Source: JAWPMT01 sp965267435
GTDB taxonomy: Bacteria > Bacteroidota > Bacteroidia > Cytophagales > Cyclobacteriaceae
Reading direction: 5' to 3'
Assembly: GCA_965267435.1 (NCBI GenBank)
Contig: OZ253960.1
Span: forward strand, 4,960,001 to 5,024,000
Length of the DNA: 64,000 nt
The notes under the pieces are model-generated. The model saw nothing but the letters and a program-made list of their open reading frames with translations. It was not told the origin of the DNA and ran no database searches. Made by a program: the position numbers and the translations under genes. Shown here piece after piece: positions 17,128-25,552 of the stretch (position 1 is the stretch's first letter; each line of letters starts with the position of its first letter).

Positions 17128-17919
17128 ATGGCGGAATACACCGTACCAACGGCAGCTGAACTGGCAGCAAAAGGCGATACACCTGAGATACTATTTTGGG
17201 TGGGGTGCGCAGGCTCTTACGATGATCGGTACAAAAACGTGACACGGTCATTGGTCAAAATTCTCAATCACGTAGGGATCAAGTTCGCGGTCCTGGGGCC
17301 TGAAGAGACATGCACCGGGGATCCCGCCCGAAGAGCGGGGAACGAATTCCTTTTCCAGATGCAAGCCATGGCCAATATCCAGGTGCTGAATGGCTACGAG
17401 ATCAAGAAGATCGTGACGGCATGCCCTCACTGCTTCAATACGTTGAAAAATGAATACCCCGAGCTCGGCGGCAATTACGAAGTCATCCATCATTCCACTT
17501 TCTTGCAACAGTTGATCGACGAAGGCAAGGTCAAAACAGAAGATGGCGGACCCTTCAAAGGGAAGAAGATCACTTACCATGACTCATGCTACCTGGGCCG
17601 GGCCAACGATATCTATGAGGCCCCCAGGAAAGTGCTCGAGGCGTTGGATGCGGACCTGGTGGAAATGAAACGGTGCCGGACGAAAGGTCTCTGCTGTGGA
17701 GCGGGCGGTGCACAAATGTTCAAAGACGCGGAGCCCGGCAACAAAGAAATCAATATCGAAAGAACGGAAGAAGCCCTTGAAACGAAGGCAACGACCATCG
17801 CAGTCGCATGTCCCTTCTGCATGACGATGATGGCCGACGGCGTCAAAAACAAAGAGAAAGAGGGCGAAGTGCAAGTGAAGGACCTTGCGGAAATTATCGC
17901 AGAATCCAAGAAATTGTAG
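17128..17919 (+). CDS. CCG-domain (HdrB/LutA-like) Fe-S protein
   Basis: 263 residues, cytoplasmic. Two cysteine-rich CCG modules are seen: the first with VGCAGSYDDR and VTACPHCFNTLKNEYP, the second with YHDSCYLGRAND, GLCCGAGGAQMF and ACPFCMTMM. These bind special [4Fe-4S] clusters in HdrB, GlpC and lactate-utilisation proteins. It is probably the catalytic partner of the upstream membrane Fe-S protein. It could equally serve a lactate or glycolate oxidation complex, but no flavin subunit lies nearby. ATG start at 17128. Confidence 0.87.
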   Translation: MAEYTVPTAAELAAKGDTPEILFWVGCAGSYDDRYKNVTRSLVKILNHVGIKFAVLGPEETCTGDPARRAGNEFLFQMQAMANIQVLNGYEIKKIVTACPHCFNTLKNEYPELGGNYEVIHHSTFLQQLIDEGKVKTEDGGPFKGKKITYHDSCYLGRANDIYEAPRKVLEALDADLVEMKRCRTKGLCCGAGGAQMFKDAEPGNKEINIERTEEALETKATTIAVACPFCMTMMADGVKNKEKEGEVQVKDLAEIIAESKKL

Positions 17920-17984
17920 TACGCGACATTCAAACTTCTTTTCTTTTTTTGCTGTTCATACTTTCACGGTAAAGTTTTTGACCA

Positions 17985-18479
17985 ATGATAGTCGCTTTCG
18001 ATTCCCTTCCGAACAACTCCAGGCTTTGGGTGTACCAGGCCAATACTCCTTTGAATCAGGAACAAATCACGGCGGTACGCCAAACCATGGAAAATTTCCT
18101 GTCAACATGGGCAGCCCATGGCAATCCACTGCGGGCTGGCTATGATATCCGATACGGACAGTTCATCATTCTGGCAGTAGATGAATCACTCCATGGAGCT
18201 TCAGGCTGCAGCATTGACGGATCAGTAGCGCTGGTTCGTGAGTTGGAGGAGGTGCTTGGGCTATCGCTGTTGGATCGGAGCCAGGTGGCCGTAGAGACCG
18301 GTGAAGGTATTCGCCTGTTTCCATTCAATGAAATCAAACGGCGTATTTCCGCGGGAGAGATCGCTCCTTCGGACGACGTTTTCAACAATGCAGTGGCGAC
18401 CATGGAGGCGTTTCAGGAGGGCTGGAAGGTACCAGCGGAGCAATCCTGGCTCAAAAGACATTTTGCTTCCGTTGCATAG
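17985..18479 (+). CDS. conserved Bacteroidota protein of unknown function
   Basis: 164 residues, soluble, no signal peptide. Visible landmarks are VYQANTPLNQEQ (about 16-27), AAHGNPLRAGYDIRYGQFIIL, the Cys-containing GASGCSIDGSVALVRELE and VPAEQSWLKRHF at the end. From memory, homologues in Bacteroidota genomes are sometimes labelled 'ABC transporter ATPase'; no Walker motif is present, so that name is not supported. It follows the Fe-S pair on the same strand after 65 bp and may share its transcript. Confidence 0.75.
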   Translation: MIVAFDSLPNNSRLWVYQANTPLNQEQITAVRQTMENFLSTWAAHGNPLRAGYDIRYGQFIILAVDESLHGASGCSIDGSVALVRELEEVLGLSLLDRSQVAVETGEGIRLFPFNEIKRRISAGEIAPSDDVFNNAVATMEAFQEGWKVPAEQSWLKRHFASVA

Positions 18480-18567
18480 GGTTTTCGGCGCAATTTTTGT
18501 TTCCCAAATATATCCACTAGGTCAGCTTTCCCGTTTTGTTTAAATTGAGAGTAAGATATTCGTAGAG

Positions 18568-20571
18568 ATGAGAGCACAGATTTTCAGCACCGCCTTTGTC
18601 GTCTTGATGCTCGCTGGTTGTGGGTCGATAGACAAGTCCATGACGATGGGCCAATACAATACCATCATTAGCAAGTACGAGGCTTCTAATCCCGATAAGA
18701 ACAATCCCGACCTCAACGTACAGATAGCTGAGGCGTTCAGAAAATCCAATCGCATTGCCGATGCGACGCCATTCTATGCAGCGGCGATCGATCAGGGCGT
18801 GGATGACGAAATGGTCAATCTGCACTATGCCAAAGCCTTGAAAGCGAATCAGCGCTACGAGGATGCTGAGGCGGTTCTGCAGGGGTACATGGCAAGAGCT
18901 AGCAATGACAATGTGCAGGCAATGGCAGAGAGAGAACTTAATCATCTCACAGATGTGGATGACATGGCTAAGGAAGAAAACTACTTCCGTGTCAAAAATC
19001 TCGAGGCCCTCAACTCAAACAGCGCGGAATACTCACCCGTCTATCGCAATAACTACCTCTATTTCACTTCGAATCGCAGTGGAGGCAAAATCTACAAAAC
19101 GACCGGTACACCCTTCACAGATATTTATCGAGTCCGTACCCGCGGAGCTAATGTTGATATGGCAACCGCCGAACCACTGGATCCAGCGATCAATGATCCG
19201 ATCGTCAATGAGGGAAGTATCGCGATATTCCCTGATGGCCTGTCGATCATTTTTGCCAAAGGCAACAACGGCAAAGCCACAGGTAACGATGAAGTGAATC
19301 TTTATTTCACCCGCTTCCGCAATGGCAAGTGGATCAATCCTCGTCCGCTGAGAATCAACGATCCTTCTTCATGGGACTCTACGCCTGCTTTGAGTAGGGA
19401 TGGCAAGACATTGTACTTTTCTTCCACCAGACCAGGTGGCTACGGCGGTGCTGATATCTACAGCGCTAAGTTGGATCGTCGCGGTCGTTGGGTGGATGTT
19501 CGAAACCTGGGGCCTGACATCAACACCTCAGGCAATGAGGTCTTCCCATTCGTCTCTGAAGACGGAAGCATGTACTTCTCCTCCGACGGACACCCTGGTT
19601 TTGGCAGCCTGGACCTCTTCAAGGCCACAAGACGTAGAGGGCACATCACCGTGCAAAACCTGGGCAAGCCAATGAACTCTCATTCAGACGACTTTGGGCT
19701 CTATGAATTCAATCTGACTCGCGGGTTTTTCTGCTCCAATCGAAAAGGCGGCGCGGGAGATGACGATGTCTATACTTATGTGAATGACGATCCGGATCTC
19801 AAGATTGTCAACTACTTCCTGACTGGGGTGACGACAACCTTGGACGATGGGGGTGAGAAGATCATTGTATCCAATACCAAAGTGACCCTCATGGGTGAGG
19901 ACGGTTCGATCCTCGATGAATCATTCACCGGGGAAGATGGTCAATTCAGATTCAGAGTCTATCCCGAGGAAGCTTACAAACTGCTCGCACAGAAGACGGA
20001 TTACTTTTCTGTCCGTGACAATTTCTCTACTATTGGCAAGAGCGTGGATCGCGCCACACTGACAGACATGATCACGACGGTCAATTTCGAAACGGAGATC
20101 CCGCTGGAAGCCATCGTCATCGAGAAGCCCATCGTCCTGGAAAACATCTACTACGATCTCAACAAATGGGATATCCGACCTGACGCTGAGCCGACGCTTG
20201 ATAGTCTGGTCACCATTTTGGAGGACAATCCTGAGATCTTCATCGAGCTGGGATCGCATACTGACTCAAGATCTGATGATGATTACAACATGGACCTGTC
20301 GTGGAAACGAGCGCGCTCTGCTGTCACCTTCATCATCAACAAGGGCATCAATCCTGCTCGAATTACCGCTCGAGGCTATGGCGAATCGCAGTTGATTGTA
20401 CAAGAGGCGCAAAACGAGGAAGAGCACCAGCGCAACAGACGCACCGAGTTCAAGGTATTGCGCTACAACCCCCAGGATCGTGAAGAGGCGGCGCCCGAAG
20501 GCGATGGCCTGGACGAGTATGAGCGTTTCTTCCTCGAAGGGGATGACCTTCTCGAAGAAGGAGGGAATTGA
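18568..20571 (+). CDS. porE: PorE-like OmpA/PD40/TPR lipoprotein (T9SS envelope anchor)
   Basis: 667-residue lipoprotein. Lipobox MLAGC (acylated C18), TPR helices at about 35-125, a PD40/WD40-like beta-propeller at about 145-405 (repeated TLYFSSTRPGGYGGADIY and SMYFSSDGHPGFGSLDLF phrases), a carboxypeptidase-regulatory-type domain at about 410-490, and an OmpA peptidoglycan-binding domain at about 523-625 (NIYYDLNKWDIRPDA, GSHTDSRSDDDYN, LSWKRARSA). This domain order is that of PorE of Porphyromonas, which ties the type IX secretion machinery to peptidoglycan. Related proteins occur outside T9SS as well, so the assignment rests on architecture plus the T9SS genes elsewhere in this window. 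Confidence 0.8.
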   Translation: MRAQIFSTAFVVLMLAGCGSIDKSMTMGQYNTIISKYEASNPDKNNPDLNVQIAEAFRKSNRIADATPFYAAAIDQGVDDEMVNLHYAKALKANQRYEDAEAVLQGYMARASNDNVQAMAERELNHLTDVDDMAKEENYFRVKNLEALNSNSAEYSPVYRNNYLYFTSNRSGGKIYKTTGTPFTDIYRVRTRGANVDMATAEPLDPAINDPIVNEGSIAIFPDGLSIIFAKGNNGKATGNDEVNLYFTRFRNGKWINPRPLRINDPSSWDSTPALSRDGKTLYFSSTRPGGYGGADIYSAKLDRRGRWVDVRNLGPDINTSGNEVFPFVSEDGSMYFSSDGHPGFGSLDLFKATRRRGHITVQNLGKPMNSHSDDFGLYEFNLTRGFFCSNRKGGAGDDDVYTYVNDDPDLKIVNYFLTGVTTTLDDGGEKIIVSNTKVTLMGEDGSILDESFTGEDGQFRFRVYPEEAYKLLAQKTDYFSVRDNFSTIGKSVDRATLTDMITTVNFETEIPLEAIVIEKPIVLENIYYDLNKWDIRPDAEPTLDSLVTILEDNPEIFIELGSHTDSRSDDDYNMDLSWKRARSAVTFIINKGINPARITARGYGESQLIVQEAQNEEEHQRNRRTEFKVLRYNPQDREEAAPEGDGLDEYERFFLEGDDLLEEGGN

Positions 20572-20629
20572 TCCGGGTGGTCTGACATAGCTTTTTATCA
20601 TCTGAAGACCGGATCCCATTCGTGGCGCA

Positions 20630-20637
20630 TATCTTTG
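20630..20637 (+). promoter_or_regulatory. putative -7 element of purM
   Basis: TATCTTTG matches TAnnTTTG exactly and is followed by CGG. It ends 11 bp before the ATG at 20649, so the leader would be only a few bases long. No clear -33 TTG is seen. Confidence 0.35.
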
Positions 20638-20648
20638 CGGCAAAAAAG

Positions 20649-21815
20649 ATGAGTGATCGGTACGCTTCACGCGGTGTTTCCTCGCAGAAGGAAGAAGTTC
20701 ATGCAGCGATAAAGGATATCGACAAAGGCCTTTTCCCAAATGCCTTTTGCAAGATTGTTCCTGATCACCTGAGTGGCAGTGAAGACCATTGCATTGTCAT
20801 GCATGCCGATGGAGCTGGCACAAAATCGTCCCTCGCTTATATCTACTGGAAAGAAACCGGAGATCTGTCGGTTTGGAAAGGCATCGCTCAGGATGCTGTC
20901 ATTATGAATGTGGACGATCTACTCTGCGTAGGGGCTACCGACAATATTCTCCTATCCAGCACCATTGGCCGAAATAAGAACCTAATCCCCGGCGAGGTTA
21001 TATCAGCCATTATCAATGGCACCGAGGAGGTATTGCAGATGCTCCGGGACAATGGTATCGGCATTCACTCCACCGGCGGAGAGACAGCTGATGTCGGCGA
21101 TCTCGTGCGAACGGTCATTGTGGATAGTACCGTCACTGCAAGGATGCCTCGCAAGGCTGTGGTCGACAATCGCAACATTCAGGAAGGGGATGTCATCATT
21201 GGGCTGGCATCCTTTGGCCAGTCGACCTACGAGTCTGCTTACAATGGGGGTATGGGTAGTAATGGCCTCACTTCCGCGCGACACGATGTCTTCGATCATA
21301 CCTATCATCAGAAATTCCCTGAGTCCTTCGATCCGCTGGTTGACGAGTCCTTGATCTATTCAGGCAGCCAGCTACTTACAAGCGATGTGCCGGACGCACC
21401 TGTCAATGCCGGCCAGCTGGTACTGGCGCCGACCAGAACCTATGCGCCGATCATCAAAGAAGTACTGAAGGAATACCGCTCGGAGATCCATGGTATGATC
21501 CATTGCAGTGGTGGTGCTCAGACGAAGGTCCTTCACTTCATTCAAGGTTTGAGCGTGGTCAAGGATAATATGTTCCCCATACCTCCACTATTCAAATTGA
21601 TCCAGGAAGAGAGCAAAACCGACTGGCGTGAGATGTACCAAGTCTTCAATATGGGCCACCGATTTGAACTGTACGTGCCTCCATCTGCTGCCGATGGCAT
21701 CATGGACATAGCCCAGTCTTTCAATGTGGAGGCGCAGGTGATAGGGTCAGTGGCACAAGCCGCCAGCAAGGAGGTGATCATTAAATCAGAGTTTGGGGAG
21801 TTCCACTATCCCTAG
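20649..21815 (+). CDS. purM: phosphoribosylformylglycinamidine cyclo-ligase-like (AIR synthase)
   Basis: ATP-dependent closure of the imidazole ring in purine synthesis (FGAM to AIR). I choose ATG 20649 (MSDRYASRGVSS, 389 aa) over the GTG at 20622 because the -7 box lies between them. Landmarks: MHADGAGTKSSLAY (nucleotide and substrate loop), IAQDAVIMNVDDLLCVGA, IGRNKNLIPGEVI, STGGETADVGDLVRTVIVDS, and the C-terminal HCSGGAQTKVLHF. The sequence is longer and more divergent than E. coli PurM, as is usual in Bacteroidota. No other purine gene is next to it. Confidence 0.9.
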   Translation: MSDRYASRGVSSQKEEVHAAIKDIDKGLFPNAFCKIVPDHLSGSEDHCIVMHADGAGTKSSLAYIYWKETGDLSVWKGIAQDAVIMNVDDLLCVGATDNILLSSTIGRNKNLIPGEVISAIINGTEEVLQMLRDNGIGIHSTGGETADVGDLVRTVIVDSTVTARMPRKAVVDNRNIQEGDVIIGLASFGQSTYESAYNGGMGSNGLTSARHDVFDHTYHQKFPESFDPLVDESLIYSGSQLLTSDVPDAPVNAGQLVLAPTRTYAPIIKEVLKEYRSEIHGMIHCSGGAQTKVLHFIQGLSVVKDNMFPIPPLFKLIQEESKTDWREMYQVFNMGHRFELYVPPSAADGIMDIAQSFNVEAQVIGSVAQAASKEVIIKSEFGEFHYP

Positions 21816-21848
21816 TTGGCAACGATCCTCACAGGATCATTATCTTTA
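21816..21848 (+). promoter_or_regulatory. putative promoter of the DUF456 gene with internal hairpin
   Basis: TTG (21816-21818), a 22-bp spacer and TATCTTTA (21841-21848; 7 of 8 matches to TAnnTTTG). The GTG start follows 4 bp later, implying a leaderless mRNA. The spacer contains GATCCT-CAC-AGGATC, a 6-bp inverted repeat that could be an operator. Confidence 0.35.
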
Positions 21849-21852
21849 GATT

Positions 21853-22359
21853 GTGACTTACGTTCTACTCATCCTTGCCCTTCTGCTCATCATTGCCGGA
21901 GTGATATTTTCTGTCCTTCCTCCCTTGCCAGGTCCTTTGCTTTCGCTGGCCGGATTACTCTGTGTGCATTACAGTGCCGTAGAAGCGAGCTTCTCCACGG
22001 GAGGGCTGATATTTTGGATCATCGTCACCGCGCTCGTGCTCATTGGAGATTATGTTCTGCCAGTCGCCGCCACGAAGCAGTTTGGAGGCACCAAAGCTGG
22101 TGTGTGGGGAGGAGTCATAGGGACCGTAGTGGGGGTCTTTTCTGGTATTCCCTTTGGGATCATCATTGGACCACTACTGGGGGCTATCATTGGGGACCTG
22201 TATGGCGGCAATCATATTCGTGCGGCCGTGAAGTCTGGATTTGGTTCCTTCATGGGCTTCATCGTAGGCACCACTATGAAGGTACTGGTATCCTTTGGGA
22301 TCGGCGTTGCAGTACTCATCAAGGTCGGCCGTTACGGCTGGGAGTTACTTACTCAATAG
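21853..22359 (+). CDS. DUF456 family membrane protein
   Basis: 168 residues, about five hydrophobic helices and glycine-rich repeats. The DUF456 signature is visible: LPPLPGPLLSLAGLL (about 23-37), DYVLPVAATKQFGGTKAGVWGGVIGTVVG (about 66-94), and FGIIIGPLLGAIIGD. Function of the family is not established. GTG start at 21853. The gene converges on and overlaps yraN by 7 bp. Confidence 0.88.
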   Translation: MTYVLLILALLLIIAGVIFSVLPPLPGPLLSLAGLLCVHYSAVEASFSTGGLIFWIIVTALVLIGDYVLPVAATKQFGGTKAGVWGGVIGTVVGVFSGIPFGIIIGPLLGAIIGDLYGGNHIRAAVKSGFGSFMGFIVGTTMKVLVSFGIGVAVLIKVGRYGWELLTQ

Positions 22360-22706
22360 AAGGCATCAGGAAAGTGCCGGAGCTCGCCGGTTTTCTCATC
22401 GATGCTAATAATGTCAAAACGTACATCCTGGGACCAATTGATGGCATGAATATAGGCATCCGCCGTCTTCACTATTCGTTGACCTTGTTCCGTGGATACG
22501 AATTCCTCAGGATGACCAAACCGATGACCGCTTCGCCATTTCACCTCCGTGAATACGAGCAGGTGGTTATCAATAAGGCTGATAATGTCAATTTCGGCAT
22601 TGCCTAGTTGATAGTTCCTTTCAAGGATTTCATGGCCGTGTTCCACCAGCCACTTCGTGGCGAGTTCTTCACCCGCTTTTCCCTTAGCTTTACGATCCAA
22701 ATTCAA
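22353..22706 (-). CDS. YraN/UPF0102 family nuclease-fold protein
   Basis: 117 residues, the standard size. It has the restriction-endonuclease-like core: KGKAGEELATKWL at the start, then GNAEIDIISL and LLVFTEVKWR, supplying the E-D-(E)xK residues of a PD-(D/E)xK site. Cellular role is uncertain. The start is probably TTG at 22706, preceded by AAGGAG; no ATG is available. That start codon is 10 bp from the divergent manA start, so its ribosome site lies opposite the manA start region. Confidence 0.88.
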   Translation of the reverse strand: MNLDRKAKGKAGEELATKWLVEHGHEILERNYQLGNAEIDIISLIDNHLLVFTEVKWRSGHRFGHPEEFVSTEQGQRIVKTADAYIHAINWSQDVRFDIISIDEKTGELRHFPDAFY

Positions 22707-22716
22707 TTGACTCCTT

Positions 22717-23706
22717 ATGGCCGCTACTCCTCTCTATCCACTCAAGTTTCACACAATCTTTAAAGATAAGCTATGGGGCGGACAGAAAATCAGGACCGTT
22801 CTCGGTAAAGATTTTGGGGACTTGCCCAACTGTGGGGAGACGTGGGAATTGTCTGGGGTTGGGGGCAACATCTCTGTAGTGAGCGACGGGCCTCTGGCAG
22901 GCAAAGATTTAAAGTCCCTCATCCAGGAGTACAGCGGGGAGCTGGTTGGAAATGGGATTTTTGATGAGTTCGGAGACGAGTTCCCGCTGCTGATCAAATT
23001 CATCGATGCCGCGGACGATCTCTCTATACAGGTGCATCCCGATGATACGCTGGCGGCGAAGCGGCACAACTCGAAGGGCAAGACCGAGATGTGGTACGTC
23101 ATGGAAGCCGATGGCGGATCAAGCCTGATCAGCGGTTTTAACCAGGAACTTGATCGCGACAAGTACCTTGAGAAATTCAATGGCGGGAATCTCACAGACA
23201 TCTTGAATCGGGAAGAAGTCACGGCAGGAGACGTGTTTTTCCTGCCTGCTGGCCGGGTGCATACGATTGGGAAGGGGCTATTGATTGCCGAAATTCAGCA
23301 GACAAGTGATATCACCTATCGAATTTATGACTTTGATCGGGTAGATGTGGAAGGCAACAAACGTGAGCTTCATGTGGAGGCAGCGCTCGATGCGATCGAC
23401 TTCAAGAAATACGATCATTACAAGACCTCCTACCAGGATATGAGCAACGACAGAGTCGTTCTCGAATCCAATCAATTTTTCACCACCAACAAGCTGAATC
23501 TCGATCAGTCGCTTAGCGTGGCACTTCCCGACCTGGATTGTTTCAAGATCTACATCTGTCTGAGTGGTGCCGGAGTTATCACAAATGGCCATGGACAGTT
23601 CGAGCTGAAAATGGGAGAGGTGATACTCGTACCAGCTTCTTGGAAGGAGTATGTCATTGAACCTAAAGGAGCCATGACGTTGTTGGAGTCCTATATTGAT
23701 GGATGA
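22717..23706 (+). CDS. manA: mannose-6-phosphate isomerase, class I type
   Basis: Zinc enzyme that interconverts mannose 6-phosphate and fructose 6-phosphate, feeding GDP-mannose and glycan synthesis. 329 residues, as in the shorter Firmicutes/Bacteroidota type. Landmarks: KLWGGQKIRTVLG (about 18-30), CGETWELSG, the zinc-binding SIQVHPDDTLA, FLPAGRVHTIGKGLLIAEIQQTSDITYRIYDFDR. It opens a compact run of six same-strand genes and overlaps lipB by 4 bp (ATGA). Confidence 0.95.
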   Translation: MAATPLYPLKFHTIFKDKLWGGQKIRTVLGKDFGDLPNCGETWELSGVGGNISVVSDGPLAGKDLKSLIQEYSGELVGNGIFDEFGDEFPLLIKFIDAADDLSIQVHPDDTLAAKRHNSKGKTEMWYVMEADGGSSLISGFNQELDRDKYLEKFNGGNLTDILNREEVTAGDVFFLPAGRVHTIGKGLLIAEIQQTSDITYRIYDFDRVDVEGNKRELHVEAALDAIDFKKYDHYKTSYQDMSNDRVVLESNQFFTTNKLNLDQSLSVALPDLDCFKIYICLSGAGVITNGHGQFELKMGEVILVPASWKEYVIEPKGAMTLLESYIDG

Positions 23707-24443
23707 TAAAGAATAAGGTCACACAATTTCACCATTTGGGGCTCCGAGACTACAAGGAGACCTGGGACCTACAGGAGGAGGTATTCAAGGAGACGGTTGA
23801 CCGGAAAATCGCCAACCGCAAACTGGCGCCGGGAGATCAGCTGCCAACTGAAAATCATTTGTTGTTTGTCTACCACCCCCATGTCTACACCTTGGGAAAA
23901 AGTGGCGACGAGGCCAACCTCCTATTGGACGAAAAGGGCATGGAAACCGCAGGGGCGTCCTACTACAAGATCAATCGGGGTGGGGACATTACTTACCACG
24001 GTCCAGGCCAGTTGGTCGGCTATCCCATACTGGACCTCGAGAACTTTTTCACGGACATTCATAAGTACCTGAGATGCCTGGAAGAAGCGGTGATTACGAT
24101 GCTTACAACCTATGGGATCGAGGGGGGAAGAATTGACGGCCTCACCGGTGTGTGGATCGATTTTGATGACCCTGATCGGGCAAGAAAGATTTGCGCACTA
24201 GGCGTCAAGGCCAGCCGATGGGTGACGATGCATGGGTTCGCATTGAATGTCAACACGGACTTATCCTATTTTGAGCATATCGTACCCTGCGGCATCGATG
24301 ACAAAGCTGTCACCTCCATGCAGCGGGAGATTGGTCGGGAGGTTGATATTACCGAGGTCGAACGCGAGCTATTAGGACAGCTTGCCAAGCTGTTCGAAAT
24401 GGAAATTGTGGATGCAGAAATGGAGAAAGGAGAGATCAATTGA
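23703..24443 (+). CDS. lipB: octanoyltransferase LipB
   Basis: Transfers octanoyl from acyl carrier protein to lipoyl domains, the first step of lipoate synthesis. 246 residues. Signature INRGGDITYHGPGQLVGYPILDL (about 91-113), then LGVKASRWVTMHGFALNVNTDLSYFEHIVPCGI, which carries the catalytic lysine and cysteine. ATG start overlaps the manA stop; its own stop overlaps the next TTG start. lipA is not in the window. Confidence 0.96.
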   Translation: MIKNKVTQFHHLGLRDYKETWDLQEEVFKETVDRKIANRKLAPGDQLPTENHLLFVYHPHVYTLGKSGDEANLLLDEKGMETAGASYYKINRGGDITYHGPGQLVGYPILDLENFFTDIHKYLRCLEEAVITMLTTYGIEGGRIDGLTGVWIDFDDPDRARKICALGVKASRWVTMHGFALNVNTDLSYFEHIVPCGIDDKAVTSMQREIGREVDITEVERELLGQLAKLFEMEIVDAEMEKGEIN

Positions 24444-24829
24444 AAAAGGACATTCCTGATTTGCCAGTGGAGGACGTGCTGGTAGCTGTAGCGCAAGAAG
24501 GTGAGGATTGGCGGGTGTACCTATTGAATAGGGGAGATCATCGTCTGGAAAACGTCATGGTCACTTCCAAAGGATACGGAACGCAGGAAGGTGAGGAACA
24601 GAAAACTTCTACCTTGCGCCACATGATCCCGCATTTGGATCCCCGTGAGCATGCATTGATAGAGCCCATTACTCCGGAGGTATTTCATCTGAACAATCAA
24701 TATTGGGTGAGCTTCTACATCGACGGCCACATCTATGACAAGAAGTACATTTTCGTGCCCGACAGCATAGTGAGTGAAAATTTGAGCTATATTCCAGAGA
24801 TAAGCGCGCACGGCGTGCTCCATACCTAA
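24440..24829 (+). CDS. conserved hypothetical protein of Bacteroidota
   Basis: 129 residues, soluble, mainly beta-strand by inspection: VAVAQEGEDWRVYLLNRGDHRLENVMVTSKGYG and PREHALIEPITPEVFHLNNQYWVSFYIDGHIYDKKYIFVPDSI. No catalytic motif or signal peptide. The start is TTG 24440, overlapping the lipB stop (TTGA), so translation is probably coupled. Its fixed place between lipB and the exonuclease suggests a housekeeping role, but I cannot name one. Confidence 0.75.
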   Translation: MKKDIPDLPVEDVLVAVAQEGEDWRVYLLNRGDHRLENVMVTSKGYGTQEGEEQKTSTLRHMIPHLDPREHALIEPITPEVFHLNNQYWVSFYIDGHIYDKKYIFVPDSIVSENLSYIPEISAHGVLHT

Positions 24830-24830
24830 A

Positions 24831-25547
24831 ATGCCCAACCTACGCGATATCCTCATCATCGACATCGAAACGGTGTCTGCCTATCCCTCCTATGATGAGG
24901 TGCCAGAAGGCCTTAGGGACCACTGGCTTCGCAAAGCGTCATTCATAAGGAACAATGACGAGAAGGAACCCGACGATCTGTACTTCGATCGGGCCGGGAT
25001 CTATGCTGAATTTGGAAAGGTGATCGTCATCGCTGTTGCGGTATTTGATGTCAAGAAAGAGTCCCCCTCGCTGCGGGTGAAGGCTTTTTCCAGTCATGAC
25101 GAAAAGGCTCTCCTCGAGGAATTTGCAACTTTTCTTGAGCGTCAATTTGACCCAGAGCGCCTGACGCTGTGTGCCCACAATGGCAAGGAGTTTGATTTCC
25201 CCTACCTTTGCCGCCGCTTGCTCGTGAATGGAATTGCCATCCCCTATGCCCTGAACTTGTCAGGCAAGAAACCATGGGAAGTGAAGCATATTGACACGAT
25301 GGAGATGTGGAAGTTTGGTGATTACAAAAGCTTTACATCTCTGGATTTGCTCACCCAAATTTTTGGTATATCTTCCAGCAAGGCCGATCTTGACGGCTCA
25401 AAGGTGAATCAAGTATATCATCGGGAAGATGGTCTGGACCGGATTGCAGAGTACTGCTGTCAGGACGTCATCGCTACGGCACAGGTGTACCTCAGGTTGA
25501 ATACCCTTCCCGTTATTCCAAACGAATTGATCATCAGAGTGCCGTAG
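24831..25547 (+). CDS. 3'-5' exonuclease, PolB-exonuclease-like (DEDD)
   Basis: 238 residues. The three exonuclease motifs of the DnaQ-like DEDD fold are visible: IIDIETV (D11, E13), CAHNGKEFDFPYLCRRLL (about 112-129) and the motif III region GLDRIAEYCCQDVIATAQVY (about 201-220). It fits the stand-alone PolB-exonuclease-related family, which trims single-stranded DNA 3' ends. It starts 1 bp after the preceding gene and ends 5 bp before rnr, inside a nucleic-acid-processing run. Confidence 0.85.
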   Translation: MPNLRDILIIDIETVSAYPSYDEVPEGLRDHWLRKASFIRNNDEKEPDDLYFDRAGIYAEFGKVIVIAVAVFDVKKESPSLRVKAFSSHDEKALLEEFATFLERQFDPERLTLCAHNGKEFDFPYLCRRLLVNGIAIPYALNLSGKKPWEVKHIDTMEMWKFGDYKSFTSLDLLTQIFGISSSKADLDGSKVNQVYHREDGLDRIAEYCCQDVIATAQVYLRLNTLPVIPNELIIRVP

Positions 25548-25552
25548 AGCGC

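Noticed and set aside
21816..22607. 263-codon plus-strand frame over DUF456 and yraN
   Set aside because: Shadow frame rich in Arg, His, Trp and Ser that crosses both real genes.
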